Assembly (NCBI GenBank): GCA_039621445.1
Contig: CP154954.1
Span: 56,936,788-57,000,787, forward strand
Length of the DNA: 64,000 nt
Source: Euglena gracilis
Lineage: Eukaryota > Euglenida > Euglenophyceae > Euglenales
Direction of reading: 5' to 3'
Shown: piece after piece, positions 29,674 to 40,040 of the stretch
How positions within the stretch are numbered: the first letter of the stretch is position 1
Layout of the letters: every line of letters begins with the position of its first letter
The notes under the pieces: model-generated
What the model was told of the DNA's origin: nothing
Database searches by the model: none
The model's input: only the letters and a program-made list of their open reading frames with translations
Program-made: the position numbers and the translations under genes

Positions 29674-30503
29674 CTACTTTTCCTGTCCAAGGTCACCAGC
29701 TGTTATATCCACAGTGTTCTGCTGTGTTTTCCGTTTTTGCGTGGCCAGAGTGTGTAAATGCTGCCGGATTCCGTTGTGCTGTGTTTCCAGTTTTGCAGTT
29801 TTTGCTGTTTGATTAGCCAGTTTTGCTTCCAGTTGACCGACCCTGGTTGTCACTTTGCCAATGGCAGATGTCATTTCCAGCCATTTAGCATGTTCAGGTG
29901 TGGCACGTGCTCCTGTTTAAATGGCCCCTGTTTGCAGTTCACTCAGCTGTTTGTGAGCCGTTTGGGCTGTTTCGTCCACCCTGTGACCCAGGTTTCTGAC
30001 CTCCAGGTTCTGATGTTCAGTGTGTTGCTTGTGTTTTTCTTTGTTGGATGTCACGGTTTCAACCTGTCGTTTCAGTCTGCCGATTTCGTCGTTAAGCTGT
30101 GTAATCTGCTGCTGTTGATCTGGTATTTTCTGCAGTTCGACCAGTTATTTTTGTCCAGGTAATTACTGCTTTGAATGGCTGTTGTCAGTTTTGTTTCCTG
30201 CTGCTGAACAAGTACTGCCAGATTTATGATTTCACTGCCTATGTCGTTCTGAATTCTTTCCACCACTCTGCTGATTTCACCTCCGAGGTTTTCAGATTTT
30301 CTGGTGACCGTGGCCACGGGTTCGTCCACTCTGCAGTTCGCTGGTCGAGCTGCGCCTGTGATTTCGGCGACATGTTCTTCTGCAACAACCATTCCCTGTT
30401 GCAGTTCCGCAGTTGTTTTTTTCCGTTTTCTGCCGTCGGTGCAGTAAACCAACCAGATGTTAACCCTGTTTCTGTGGGTTTCCACCTGCCATCTGCAGAA
30501 CAC
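29674..30503 (-). pseudogene. Degraded coiled-coil protein, possibly a retroelement gag
   Basis: Minus-strand frames read EISRVVERIQNDIGSEI, then QQQQITQLNDEIGRLKRQ, then VGQLEAKLANQTAKTAKLE, all strongly heptad-like. A frameshift near 30,110 and one stop near 29,918 break the frame. It resembles the coiled-coil gags of families C and M in style, but no sequence match is visible. It could also be a broken host coiled-coil gene. Confidence 0.4.
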
Positions 30504-30767
30504 TGTGGTATTTCCTAATTTTGTATCCCAGTGAGCCAGACATTTCGTTGGTTTCTGCGATCTACTGTGACATTCCGTTGAAATGTTCCAGGTACGACAC
30601 GTGGGCTGTCATTTCACGTTCGTGACACTATAATGTCTGTGATCAAATGTGTGTTCCGTTTCAGTCCACCAGTTGCTGTCCAGCGACTGGTACACGGCGG
30701 CAAAGCCATCTGCCGGCTCTACTACCCTAACAATGGCGGTTAAGGCACTTGGCATCCAGCGTTTGGT

Positions 30768-31157
30768 TCAGAGCTGAGCAGCCTTCTGCAGTCTCCACCA
30801 TCCTGCCGACGCCAGTTGAGGCAGCAGGCACGTTAGCGTCAGTTTTTGAAGTTTCTGGTCATTTATCAGCTTTTTTGTAGCCGCATGTCGAAGGAGAATC
30901 ACAATTGTGCGGTCTACGTCTGATAACATATTGTATCGGAGTGCCTGCCCCTGTGTTTCCAGCTTCTCGGGGCCTGAACCCCTTTGCGTATGATCTTTAA
31001 GCCTGCCCAGGGGGTTTTCAATTCTGCTCGCGGCTTGTTTAAAAATTGCATTTTCCTTCAATTTTATGGGTTTTTGGTGTGAAAGTTGGGTAGGCTGGCT
31101 CACACTCTCACACCTACCTTTGATATAAAAAACCAACAAGCAATCCAGCAAAGCCAC
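30768..31157 (-). CDS. Hypothetical ORF, 129 aa
   Basis: Open minus-strand frame upstream of and in the same direction as the coiled-coil pseudogene. It starts MALLDCLLVFYIKG and has a helical-looking C-terminal half. No family recognised. It may belong to the same decayed element as 29,674-30,503, or be chance. Confidence 0.2.
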   Translation of the reverse strand: MALLDCLLVFYIKGRCESVSQPTQLSHQKPIKLKENAIFKQAASRIENPLGRLKDHTQRGSGPEKLETQGQALRYNMLSDVDRTIVILLRHAATKKLINDQKLQKLTLTCLLPQLASAGWWRLQKAAQL

Positions 31158-31310
31158 AGCACCAAAAATGACAACTGAATCGTCCAGAGAACCAAAGTAC
31201 GTAGTGTCTCCGGTGAGAAGTTAATTGATGCCACCAGAAAATTGAGTTCTTGAACTTGATGAAACAAACAGAATACAGAGCCCTATGGGATAGAGTCAGA
31301 TGTTGGTTAA

Positions 31311-31539
31311 CCCTGCCCCTAATAGAAGCACAGGGCCGCTACAAGCGCAGCGTCCAAATAAAAGCGCACCCTCCGCCGCCGAAGACGGCGGTCCGCTACA
31401 AGCGCACCCCCCAGTTTGGTGGGATTTCTAAAGAAAATCAACGAAAACCGCGCAGGTAGGGTCCAAATAGAATCGCACCCCCCGCTGCCGGAAGCGGTGG
31501 TCCCCTGTAGGTGCACCCGTGCTTCTATTAGGGGGTGGG
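31311..31539. mobile_element. MITE with TTAA target duplication (piggyBac-like ends), 229 bp
   Basis: Terminal inverted repeats: left CCCTGCCCCTAATAGAAGCA, right (reverse complement) CCCACCCCCTAATAGAAGCA. The unit is flanked by TTAA at 31,307-31,310 and 31,540-31,543. TTAA duplication and CCC-starting ends are hallmarks of the piggyBac superfamily. The interior holds a duplicated module with GTCCAAATA, AAGCGCACCC and two small palindromes around GCCGCCGAAGACGGCGG and GCTGCCGGAAGCGGT. No transposase. Confidence 0.8.
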
Positions 31540-31751
31540 TTAATTCCTAAGTGAATTTTAACAATCCTGGCTGAAGAGTCATCAGGTAGGGTTGTGTTAA
31601 GTTGTGTTGTTTGGGACACTCAGCACCCCCGACTCACAGGCTCCAGTGAAAAGAACGTGGAATTTAAATGTGGCTCGGTATGCCAGTTTTTTTGGGATCC
31701 CGCACACAATTTTAGGGGAAGCTAAGCAAATGCTCTAAACACCTTTCAGAA

Positions 31752-32402
31752 TTGTCCTTGAAAGGCATCAGACAGAGACTAATCATTTGTTGGAGGCTGT
31801 TGAGTCTCCACAGGGGGTGGGTCGATTTAGCCAGGACACAGCAAAAACTAATTTTAATAGGAGAAAAAATCTTCATTTTGTTGCAGAGGAAAGGGTGGCA
31901 GTACCCCTGGTGGGAGGAGTTATTGAACCTTCCTCACATCCCACTCATAAGCCCACTCACACTGGCATTTATTACAATGGAATGTGGGAGGACAGCCCAT
32001 ATGGTGGGCCACAAAAATAATTTGTTATGGTCTTTGGATCGGAACAGACCTTTGAACTCAGACGGAGTGATTTCCTTCACCAAAGGAAGTGTGCAAGAGG
32101 GGAGTGTGGACACCTCCCATTGGAAACCCTACAGCACCAGAGCGACTTGGGTTTTATGGTTGAAAAATACTGGTTTGCAGGTGGAGTATGCCAGCAATTT
32201 GGCAATTGCAGAAAACGTTTGGGGCCTACCAAGCTCATTATTTGGGGGTGGGAGTTATATAAAAAATATAAAAACGTTAATGAAAAAAGGAGGGTGCACT
32301 GTACCTCACCATCTCGCAGTGCGCAGCCGAACGGTCTCGCACTCCCACGACAAAGGAAGGCAGAGGACGGGACCAAGAGGGCGAAACACAGGAACATGGT
32401 GA
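31752..32402 (+). CDS. Hypothetical ORF, 216 aa
   Basis: Uninterrupted plus-strand frame starting MSLKGIRQRLIICWRLL. No domain recognised. Its 3' end runs into the D0 terminal repeat sequence, so it may be a chance frame. Overlapping frames (31,787-32,020; 32,027-32,560) are equally open. Confidence 0.15.
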   Translation: MSLKGIRQRLIICWRLLSLHRGWVDLARTQQKLILIGEKIFILLQRKGWQYPWWEELLNLPHIPLISPLTLAFITMECGRTAHMVGHKNNLLWSLDRNRPLNSDGVISFTKGSVQEGSVDTSHWKPYSTRATWVLWLKNTGLQVEYASNLAIAENVWGLPSSLFGGGSYIKNIKTLMKKGGCTVPHHLAVRSRTVSHSHDKGRQRTGPRGRNTGTW

Positions 32403-33160
32403 GCCCAAACGCCCCACCCAGAAATACACCAGAAAAAGACAGACATCCCTGGCAGAAAGGGTGCTCACAGCCAAGCACCCCAAACCTCCCACCCAAAAAC
32501 ACACCAGAAAGAGAAAGGCATCACGAAAAGCCAGGGGCCCACCACCAAGCGGCCATGTGACGGAGGGGCGTGGCCACGACGGGTCAGCTTCGCCAAGGTG
32601 TCGGATGAGGCCTCATCATCGCCAACTCCGGCAACAAAGGCGCGGTAAGAAGCACCCCTGCGCGCACCAACGGTAGGTAAGGAAGGCAGGACGTCAACGT
32701 CTTCTAGTGCTTCGCCCTCTTGGTCCCTTCCTCCCCCTTCCTGTGCGTGGCAGTCCGAGTCCTCGGTCTCCCCTCTCGGCTTGCCTCAGGAGAGTACGAG
32801 ACAGACCGCCAAGCGGGACAATCCACAAACAAGGCCTCACAAGGTCTGTGCATCGCCATTGGCGTCCCGTCCTTTATTGTTGGTTCTTTTCCCCGGGAGC
32901 CACATATGACACCCCCTCGTTTTTTGGGCGCCCGACCTGGGGGCCCAAGGGGTGTGTGTCATTTGGGTACTTCCCGAAAAATGCCTGATATCGCCGTCGA
33001 GGATACATTGTCTCGTACTCCCTCGAGGCAAGCCGTCCATAGAGGAAGGGACACCGAGGGCGAAGCACAAAGACATTGTCAGGCCATGCATTGCTCGCCG
33101 GGGGTTTGTTGAGATTGTTCTGGAGCTCTGAGTTAGGATTGCTGCTTAGCCCCCCCCCCC
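32330..33160. repeat. D0 terminal/internal complementary repeats
   Basis: Unit with GTACTCCCTCGAGGCA, GGGACACCGAGGGCG and AGCACAAAGACAT. Direct copies lie at about 32,335-32,400 and 33,008-33,160, and an inverted copy at about 32,705-32,870. The unit recurs around D2. Mixed direct and inverted copies after the recombinase gene fit DIRS-type inverted terminal repeats and internal complementary region. Confidence 0.6.
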
Positions 33161-33176
33161 CCCCCCCGCCCCCCCC

Positions 33177-33214
<38 letters not shown>

Positions 33215-33440
33215 CCCCCTCGCCCACCCCTTCCCCGCCCCCCACCCCCCCCCCCCCCCCGCACCCCGCCCCCCCCCCCCCCCCCCCCCCACCCCCCCCC
33301 CCCCCAAAAACAAATAAAAAAAAAAAAACAGTTTTTTGTTTTTGTAAAAAAAAACAAACCAAACACAAGAAAAACCAAAAAGAAACAAAAAAAAAAAAAA
33401 AAAAAAAAAAACAAGGATTTTTTTTTTGGTTTTTTTTTCT
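33150..33440. repeat. Poly-C (about 157 nt) followed by A- and T-rich runs
   Basis: 33,150-33,306 is almost pure C, then A-rich (including about 22 A at 33,390-33,411) and T runs to 33,440. The D2 counterpart lacks this. Extreme homopolymers should be treated as possible assembly artefacts. Confidence 0.85.
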
Positions 33441-33489
33441 CACATCTCCAATCACCCCAAACCTCCCCCAAAACACACGCAAAATAGAA

Positions 33490-34222
33490 TGCATCACTAA
33501 AACCATGGCCACCACCAATCGGCCGCGGCAAAAGCCTCCACTCCTTTCCACTGACCAATTTCAGAAATTACTTGGCAGAAGGCGTAATTGTTTGAGTCAA
33601 CCAACCACTGCCCTTCTGAGGGATTGGGGCCCAAAACCTGGGGGGAGGGGTTTCCCCCTGTTTGGTTAAAAAAAATTGGTGATAGAATCAATGGTATCTG
33701 CCTTAATAGCTTTGTAGGAGGATTCTAACGTAATTAAAAGGGTCCTCCAGGTTTCATAAAGAAACGCGTTGATGCCACATAAGAAATCATGAAATGAAAG
33801 GGACAAGTTTAGGGGCACTGGGGAATGTTGACAACTCACTCCCACTTATGGACCTGTCGTTCAATTTTGATGTAGGGTGCCACCTCCAACACACTGGTGG
33901 TTCTTTGGACCTGTGCCAAATCTAAACTGGTGTATAAACAAAGATTTGTGAACAGAAAATGAGTTGTCTACGCACGTTACATATATCAGAGGGCAGGGGG
34001 GACTGTGCCAGCCCCAGAAGGACTTGGAGGGGATCCCAGAATGCACCATATTTCTCCAAATTTTTGGTACAAAGCCTTTAAAAGGTGCCAACATGGCATG
34101 GAATCTCATGCCTCCCACTCAGGGGATCAAAAGCGTAGCACTGTATGCATTGTGTGTTTGGGTTTTTGAAATTGAAACAGTTGAATTAAAGCGTCAACCA
34201 CTCGGTCAGTGGTGGCTTCAGG
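33490..34222 (-). pseudogene. D0 tyrosine recombinase, C-terminal part (degraded)
   Basis: Homologous at DNA level to D2 57,690-58,380. The position of the D2 HSTKGAGVG motif reads as a decayed QSLRRAVVG-like sequence near 33,605. Several stops and frameshifts. Confidence 0.6.
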
Positions 34223-34620
34223 TGGGGGGACCAGGCACGATCCCAGTTCTGTGCTTCTTCATAGCACAGCTCCGTCCACAATCTGAACTCTGAGTATAGT
34301 CTCAGAACTACTTTTGTGGCAGAGCCTAGGAACATTCGTGATCACAATCACGTGTGATCACGTGACCTCCTCTCTGCAGGTGGTATCATGTTTTCAACTT
34401 GATTTCAAGTTTGATTCATTCTTTGAAGTCCGGAAAGGACACCAAAATCTCTTGGCATTCTTTGTTGTAGCCAGTAGAGCTCTTTCGCCTGCCTTGTATT
34501 CTGCAGTCTCAAGTGGGAAAAAACGCTTTCAACTTTTATGTTATTATTTTTTCCTGTTCCTCCAACTTGCACCTTTTGGCGCACTAAATGGCGAATGCGA
34601 GGAAACGTAGGACGTACACT
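34223..34620 (+). repeat. C3 5' LTR
   Basis: 398 bp. Starts TGGGGGGACCAGGCACG and ends GTACACT right before the primer site, as C1 does (GAACACT). The inner part matches C2 24,400-24,540 in reverse. Confidence 0.75.
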
Positions 34621-34630
34621 TGGTAGCAGA
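34621..34630 (+). promoter_or_regulatory. C3 primer-binding site (initiator tRNA-Met)
   Basis: TGGTAGCAGA, the same ten bases as in C1. A second GTACACTTGGTAGCAG occurs 65 bp downstream (about 34,679-34,694). Confidence 0.78.
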
Positions 34631-35179
34631 AAACGTTACACAATTACACATACTTCACAAACAGAAGGACTACCAAGGAGTACACTTGGTAGCAGTTTTG
34701 GTTTTTCGATCCTTTTGGCCGCAAACGGTCGTGTGGTGCCCCACCTACAGGCGATACAGGCACTACAAGCCGTGTGCGGCCAAAGCCGTACGCACGGGCA
34801 CGTCCTCTGACGGTTCGCAGTATACGCTGCTTCTAACCTCAGATGTCGGGTCTATGCTGAATTTCTATACTATTCCATCTTTTTGCACTTATTTCTGCAT
34901 TTTACACCGTAATCTACACTTGGTTTTTACGTTTTTTTCCTGCAAAACGAAGACAACAACAACAACAACAACTCCAATTGATCATGCAGCATTGATTGGT
35001 TCACTACGTCGATTTGAACATGCGGCATCATTGACAAGCTGCATCTCCGGGTGCCACGGCAATGCAGGAAAAGAACCCGCATCGGGTGGTGCTGGCAATT
35101 GTCCTAACGGACTTTTGGGGGGGGGGTAAAAATCATGGTGTTTCTAACTTAACCTCGACGAAACGTTTCTGTGGCGCGT

Positions 35180-35765
35180 CCACATCAGTGTCAAATGGGC
35201 CTATCGGCACCAGTGTTAGTTGCTAGCCGATCGTCTTTCAAACAAATGTTGCTGTGCCTGTTGGGCTTTGAGTTGCTCTATAGAGCTTGAAACCGATAGC
35301 TGTGGAAGTTCCTGTTGGTTTGGGGGAGGATTACCCGACACAGACAGCGATAGGTGTGACACACGCTAGGAAGAAAGATTACCTGTGGAATGAGTCAGTG
35401 CTTGCGTACCCCTATGGGGTTGAGGATGCTCAACGACCCGTACACCCACACCGGATTTTAGCGGACTTAAGGCCACCATGACTTATTTGCAACAAAAGGT
35501 GCAACAGGATGTTGGTAACATTGAAGCCGCGTTGGCTAAGGTGCACGCCCGCTAAGCAGAAGTAGCTGATAGGATCCTGGATGTCACCGGCATTCAAACC
35601 GTGATAGCGTATTTGCCCAAACGCATGGGAGAATTCAGCACAGAAGTTCTTCAGGTGCAATCACAAACCGAAGGCACTTCGCCGTCGACAACAGCCACAA
35701 CCACATCCACACCCGTACACTTGGAGCAGTTTTGTGCTGAAATGAGTGCGGAAAATAGCGGGAGG
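35180..35765 (+). pseudogene. C3 gag, N-terminal part
   Basis: Contains the GCTCTATAGAGC motif of C1 gag once (35,277) and an EVLQVQSQTE-like heptad stretch. The frame has stops. It is cut at the M2 insertion; target duplication GAGG at 35,762-35,765 and 46,870-46,873. Confidence 0.7.
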
Positions 35766-36326
35766 TAGGCGCGATGGGCTCTGGGGAGAGGGGTAGGTTC
35801 GGGATACTCCCCTTCCCTCGTAGGATTTTTTCCCGGGGACCAAAGGCCCTCCTTTTTGGGGAGTGGTTGGAGGGGGGAGTCCGGCTTGGCGTCCCTTCCG
35901 GCAGTGGGGGGTTTAGGAAAAGGCCTGGTTGCCCTCCCCTAGGCTTCAGATACCCCAGCACCAACACCTTTTGGGCTTGTACTGCTGTCCTGCGCCAGCA
36001 GATAACCAATCTTTTTTGTAATCCCTTGCTTGCTCCGCCCTTGGATTTTTGACTTTCTTGAACTTTTGCACTTCCTTGGCTCCAGTGCCTTTCTTTGAAT
36101 TGCCTTTAAATTCCTTGAAAATTGATATAATTTGACCTTGGTCTGGATTCAGCAGGCACAATCTTCAATTGAAACCATGGGTAAAGAGAGGGAGCCTGCA
36201 GTGAAAAACAGAACAGTTAGAGAGCGGTTTGTGCTATTTTGATGCTGAATTAGCGCGGTGGTTTGCTATATACAACAGCAGGCTGTAATAGTGGCAACGG
36301 AAGGTGCAGCGGCCGGTCCGCCAACT
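35766..36326 (-). repeat. M2 3' LTR
   Basis: 561 bp, close match to 46,307-46,869 and to the M1 LTR. Preceded on the minus strand by the purine tract GAGGAAGGGGAG (36,327-36,338). Confidence 0.88.
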
Positions 36327-36338
36327 CTCCCCTTCCTC
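36327..36338 (-). promoter_or_regulatory. M2 polypurine tract
   Basis: GAGGAAGGGGAG directly upstream of the 3' LTR on the minus strand. Confidence 0.65.
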
Positions 36339-36639
36339 GTCTTTGCCTCCGGCTGCCGGACCTGGCCGCTGCCTCTCTCGCCCCTCTGCCACAGGAGCCT
36401 GGCCGGGGCTCCCCGGTCCTTCGGTGCGCCGCTGCCTGGCGTGCCAGGTGCGAGTGGGCTCCTGTGGTCCGGGTGGGGGTGGACGCCAGCCAAAACCTGG
36501 CCGTGCTCCGGAGGCGTTCGGTGAGCGTCGCTGCTGACGTCGTCCGGCCTAGCGGGCTGGCCCCAGGAATTGGCTGGGCTCGGGCTTTGGCTCTTCTTGG
36601 CTCTCCTTGGTGGGTGTTCCTTTTTTTTGCCGGCCCCCC

Positions 36640-36850
36640 TGGGCCCCTGCGGTCTGGGCGTGCCCCTGGGCCGCTTTTCGGCGCCCCCCCCCCCCGCCTG
36701 GGGTCTGAGCGGCCCCCCTGGGCCTTTTTTCGGCACCCCCCACCCCTGGGGTCTGGGCGGCCTCCCTGGGCCGCTTTTTGGCACCCCCCCCCCTACCCTG
36801 GGTGGTCTTGGGCGGCCCCCCATGTGCCGCTCTTGGGTGCCCCCGGGCCG
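36640..36850. repeat. Minisatellite in M2 3' untranslated region
   Basis: About four GC-rich units of 45-60 bp of the type GGTCTGGGCGGCC, CCTGGGCCGCTTTT, GGCACCCCCC. Confidence 0.75.
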
Positions 36851-37170
36851 GGTGCTTTGGTCTTCCCTGGGTCCCCTTTCTTTCTCCTTTCCTCTCCTTC
36901 TTTGCTCGCCTCTCCCGGGGGCTTTCGCCCCCGTGCTTCGTAGCTCTGCTCTCCTCTCCTCTCTCTCTCTCCACTCTTGTCTCTCTCCAGTCTCCCTTCT
37001 CCTGGCTCGGCCTCGGCCGGGCTGACCGTGGCTCAGCTTCGGTTGGGGATGAGAGGGGAGTGGTGGCACAACAGAAAGCGGTTGGGTTGGTGGGTGAGAG
37101 CCAGCACGGTATCCATCAGGTCAGTAGGGGGTGAGCCAGCTGCCGCCGACGTCACCGCATCTCCTCGCGA

Positions 37171-38660
37171 CTACAGCTCAGCTCCTGCGCGCGCGCTGCC
37201 AGCCGCCTGTCCTGAGCGTCGAAGGCGAGGGGAAGGAACAGAAAGATGAACTGGAACACGACCACCAATGGGAAAGTCCCACGTTGACGCCAGGCCTTTT
37301 CCGTTTTCCCATGGGGTGTGGGCAGGGGGCAGGGGTTGCCTCCTTGTTGGAAGGAAGGGCCGGGTCGCACCGTGGCCATGCAGCGGCACGCCTCCGGTGG
37401 TGGTGCCCCCTCGCCGCAGGGACGGGTCATGGGGGTGCACGGGAAGGGGGCCCCTTGGTGGGAGGGGGGGATCCCGAGGTGGGGCGTCCCTGCGGGTCGA
37501 CACGCGGGGGCGGCGACCTCTACACGTGGGGGCAGGGGAGTCTCGGGGACCGGGTCTCTGAGGTACGCCTGGACTGCGGGGTGAGAGTGATGGGGTGTTG
37601 GATGGTGGGGCTGGGGCAAGGGAAGCGCGGGAGAGCGCATCCCTCGCATACGCGGATCGCACGGAGGCGTGGCGCTCGCCGCTCGCGGGCTGCCGGTGGA
37701 CCCTGACCGGGTACCTGGTGTGGGCCGATTGTTGGGGACCCGCCGGGCCAGCATCCCCTCCGTATTCTTGGTCTCGATCTCCTTCGTCTGCTCCATCACC
37801 TTCATCATCGTCTCCAGAATCATCACCTTCTCGACATACATCCCCGTCCTCGGTGTCCTGCCACATCCACTCCTCTTGTGGCTCCTCCCAGGACAGCCCA
37901 AACTGCTTCTCCTTCTCCTTCTCGATCTCCACGGCGTGGCAGATGGCGATGTGGGCTTCCTCCGGGAACCTCGAGGAGTACTTCATGAGGTCCTCCTTCA
38001 TGTCGTGTTCGACGAAGTACGACACGATGGGGGAGGCGTACCGGTGGAAGAAGTGCCGCAGCGGCTCCCACGTCTTCTCCTCGTACCCCAGCCACTTGAC
38101 GAGGAACTCGAGGTCACCGTTGGCATCGCGCCTGTGGGTGACCACTGCCTCCACCTCCCACTCCTCCAGCCGGGAACCCTCCTCCGGCCTGGACTGGCGG
38201 AAGTGGAAGAGGCGGAGCGGTGGCTCTATGAGCGCTGGATCGTGGCGGTAGCTCTTGATTTGGGATCGGTGGGCCACCTGCTTCCGGCCATCCTCCATCT
38301 GGAGCACGTACGTGTGCTCACTGGTGCGCTCTGACACCACGCACAGCCCGATGCAGTACGTCTCCAGCTTCTCGCCGGTGCGGGTGCGCGGGCGGAGATA
38401 CAAGACCTTGTCATTGATCTGCAGCTCCGGCAGCTGCTTCCTCCGCTTGTTGACCGCCTCGGCCGTCTTGGCGTGCTCCTCATTCAAGATCTTCGCGACA
38501 CGATGATCGATGTCCTGCATGCACTCGAAGAAGGCCACCGCGTCCTCGGCCCGCGTGGGCGGCTGGTACGGCACCCCGCCATACCACCGCTCGCGGCCGA
38601 AGAGCACCTGGAAGAGGCTCAGGCCGCTGGGCCCAGCACTGTCGTGCAGGGTCAGCAGGC
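37171..38660 (-). pseudogene. M2 pol, integrase C-terminus and chromodomain
   Basis: Frame from LHDSAGPSGLSLFQVLFGR through the integrase C-terminal domain (DKVLYLRPRT, then VLQMEDGRK) to a chromodomain (WEVEAVV, FLVKWLGYEEKTWEP) at about 38,160-38,060, followed by an acidic and a Pro/Arg-rich tail. It is out of frame with the upstream integrase core because of a one-base change near 38,655-38,665. The C3-inserted fragment (49,821-50,524) is intact across this point. The chromodomain is expected to target integration to modified histones. Confidence 0.85.
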
Positions 38661-39602
38661 CCGCGGCAGCGCCTCCGGCCACTCCACGCCCTCCGCCGCC
38701 TTCATCTTCCTCAGCCGCTTCTGGATCTGCGCTCCGAGGACCTCCGCACGGGCGTTGTCCTCGTGGTGGTATGCTTGGGAGAAGGCATGGCGCACCCCCA
38801 GTCTTGCGCACATTGCCCTCCACCAGGCCCCCACGAAGTGGGGGCCCCGGTCCGAGGTGATGACGCTTGGCACGCCGAACTGCGCCCACTGCTCATACAT
38901 AGCCTTATCCACCGCCTCCGCCGTTAGCCCGCGGGTGTAGTGCACGGTTGCGATCGCCCAGCCGGAGTGCTGATCGATGCATGCTGCGAACACGTTCACC
39001 AGCTTGCCGCCCTCCACCTCCACCTCCGGCATCTGGAACAGATCCACGCTCACCGAACACATCACATGGGGCGGCACTGGCGTGGGCGTTATGCGGAGCC
39101 GAAGGTGTTGGTGGGGGTGCTCTGACGCCTGGCAGAACTCGCACACAGCCAGAATCTTGCCCTCCAGCTCGCGTGCTCGGGAGGGCACCACAAACTGGAA
39201 GTTCCGGCTGGCCTCATCCAGGAGGCGCTCACCACCGACGTGCCCCGACGCCCGGTGCTGCTCTCGGATTGCCCGCTCGTTCAGGGCATCCGGCACGCAC
39301 CAGACGGAATCCTTCACCAGCTTGCCTGCCTCCTTCCGGTAGCCGGTGGGCCATGGCCGGCCGTGCTTGATCGCCTGCCACGGCTCTTTGAACGTTGGGC
39401 ACTTCTCATACGCCTCACTCCAGACCATCGCCATCAGGTCCTGGTCCTCTTCTCGCGGGGCTGCGGCCGGGGTGGCTGCAGCTGGCGGCACGGCGGGTGC
39501 CACAGGCGGCACGGCGGGAGGGCTGGGGTGCCTGCCCCCCCACCTTGGGTGGGCCGGTCGACGGCACCGCTCTCTCGGCTGGCTTCTTCGGGAAGGCGGC
39601 AC
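38652..39602 (-). pseudogene. M2 pol, integrase core
   Basis: Zinc-binding HRASGHVG...CEFCQ (about 39,270-39,130). DDE catalytic core with SVDLFQM (about 39,045), TSDRGPHFVG (about 38,855) and ARAEVLG (about 38,745). Ends early (EALPRAC) by frameshift. The Ala/Pro-rich N-terminal linker includes a VTTRSQ segment typical of the region between RNase H and integrase. Confidence 0.85.
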
Positions 39603-40040
39603 CGGGCGGCTTGGCGGCCGCCTGGCTTCGGGTTGTCACGGCGATCGCTGCAGACGGTGTGATGCTGCGTGCGCTGGCCGCGGGCGGGGACGAGGCTTGC
39701 TCGACGGACGGGGATCGCACGGCGGGTGCTGCTGCCGGTGCCGCTGCTGGCCGTACGGAAAACCGCACGGTGCGTGGTGTGGCGGGCTGCTGCTGCTGCT
39801 GCTTGGGGTGCGCGGACAACGCCGGGTGCTGCGGCTGCCAGATCCGCCACCAGCGCTGCCTTCAGCTTCTCGAACGCCTCCAGCTCGGCCGCGGACCACC
39901 CGACGGGATGCCTGCTGCCCGCCCGGGACAAATCCCGCGGTAGCTTCAGCTTCTCCTGCAGGGGGGCGGCCAGCTCCGAGTACATACGTACATACCCCGA
40001 ATAATAAGTGCAGAGGCCGAGAAAGGCGCGCAAAATCGTT
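39603..40040 (-). pseudogene. M2 pol, RT connection; RNase H not found
   Basis: After the RT thumb the frame reads FLGLCTYYSGYVRMYSELA and WSAAELEAFEKLKAALV, the usual segment just before RNase H. It then passes into Ala/Gln/Pro-rich sequence without any of the RNase H acidic motifs in any frame before integrase. Probably a deletion. Confidence 0.65.

Larger units (their letters stand above)
32330..34222 (-). mobile_element. D0: 3' part of a DIRS-like element (tyrosine recombinase end and terminal repeats), split from D1 by C3
   Basis: Plus positions 33,490-34,222 align along their whole length with D2 57,690-58,380, the recombinase-coding end. The alignment stops at the C3 LTR start and resumes at 53,464 (D1). 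The part left of 33,490 contains direct and inverted copies of the family D terminal repeat. D0 plus D1 are therefore one element interrupted by C3. Confidence 0.8.

Noticed and set aside
33076-33669. Proline- and glycine-rich ORFs on both strands
   Set aside because: Translations of the poly-C/poly-A tracts.
36263-37134. 226-aa and 151-aa plus ORFs and 267-aa minus ORF in M2 3' region
   Set aside because: GC-rich minisatellite translated in many frames; lies between chromodomain and 3' LTR where noncoding sequence is expected.
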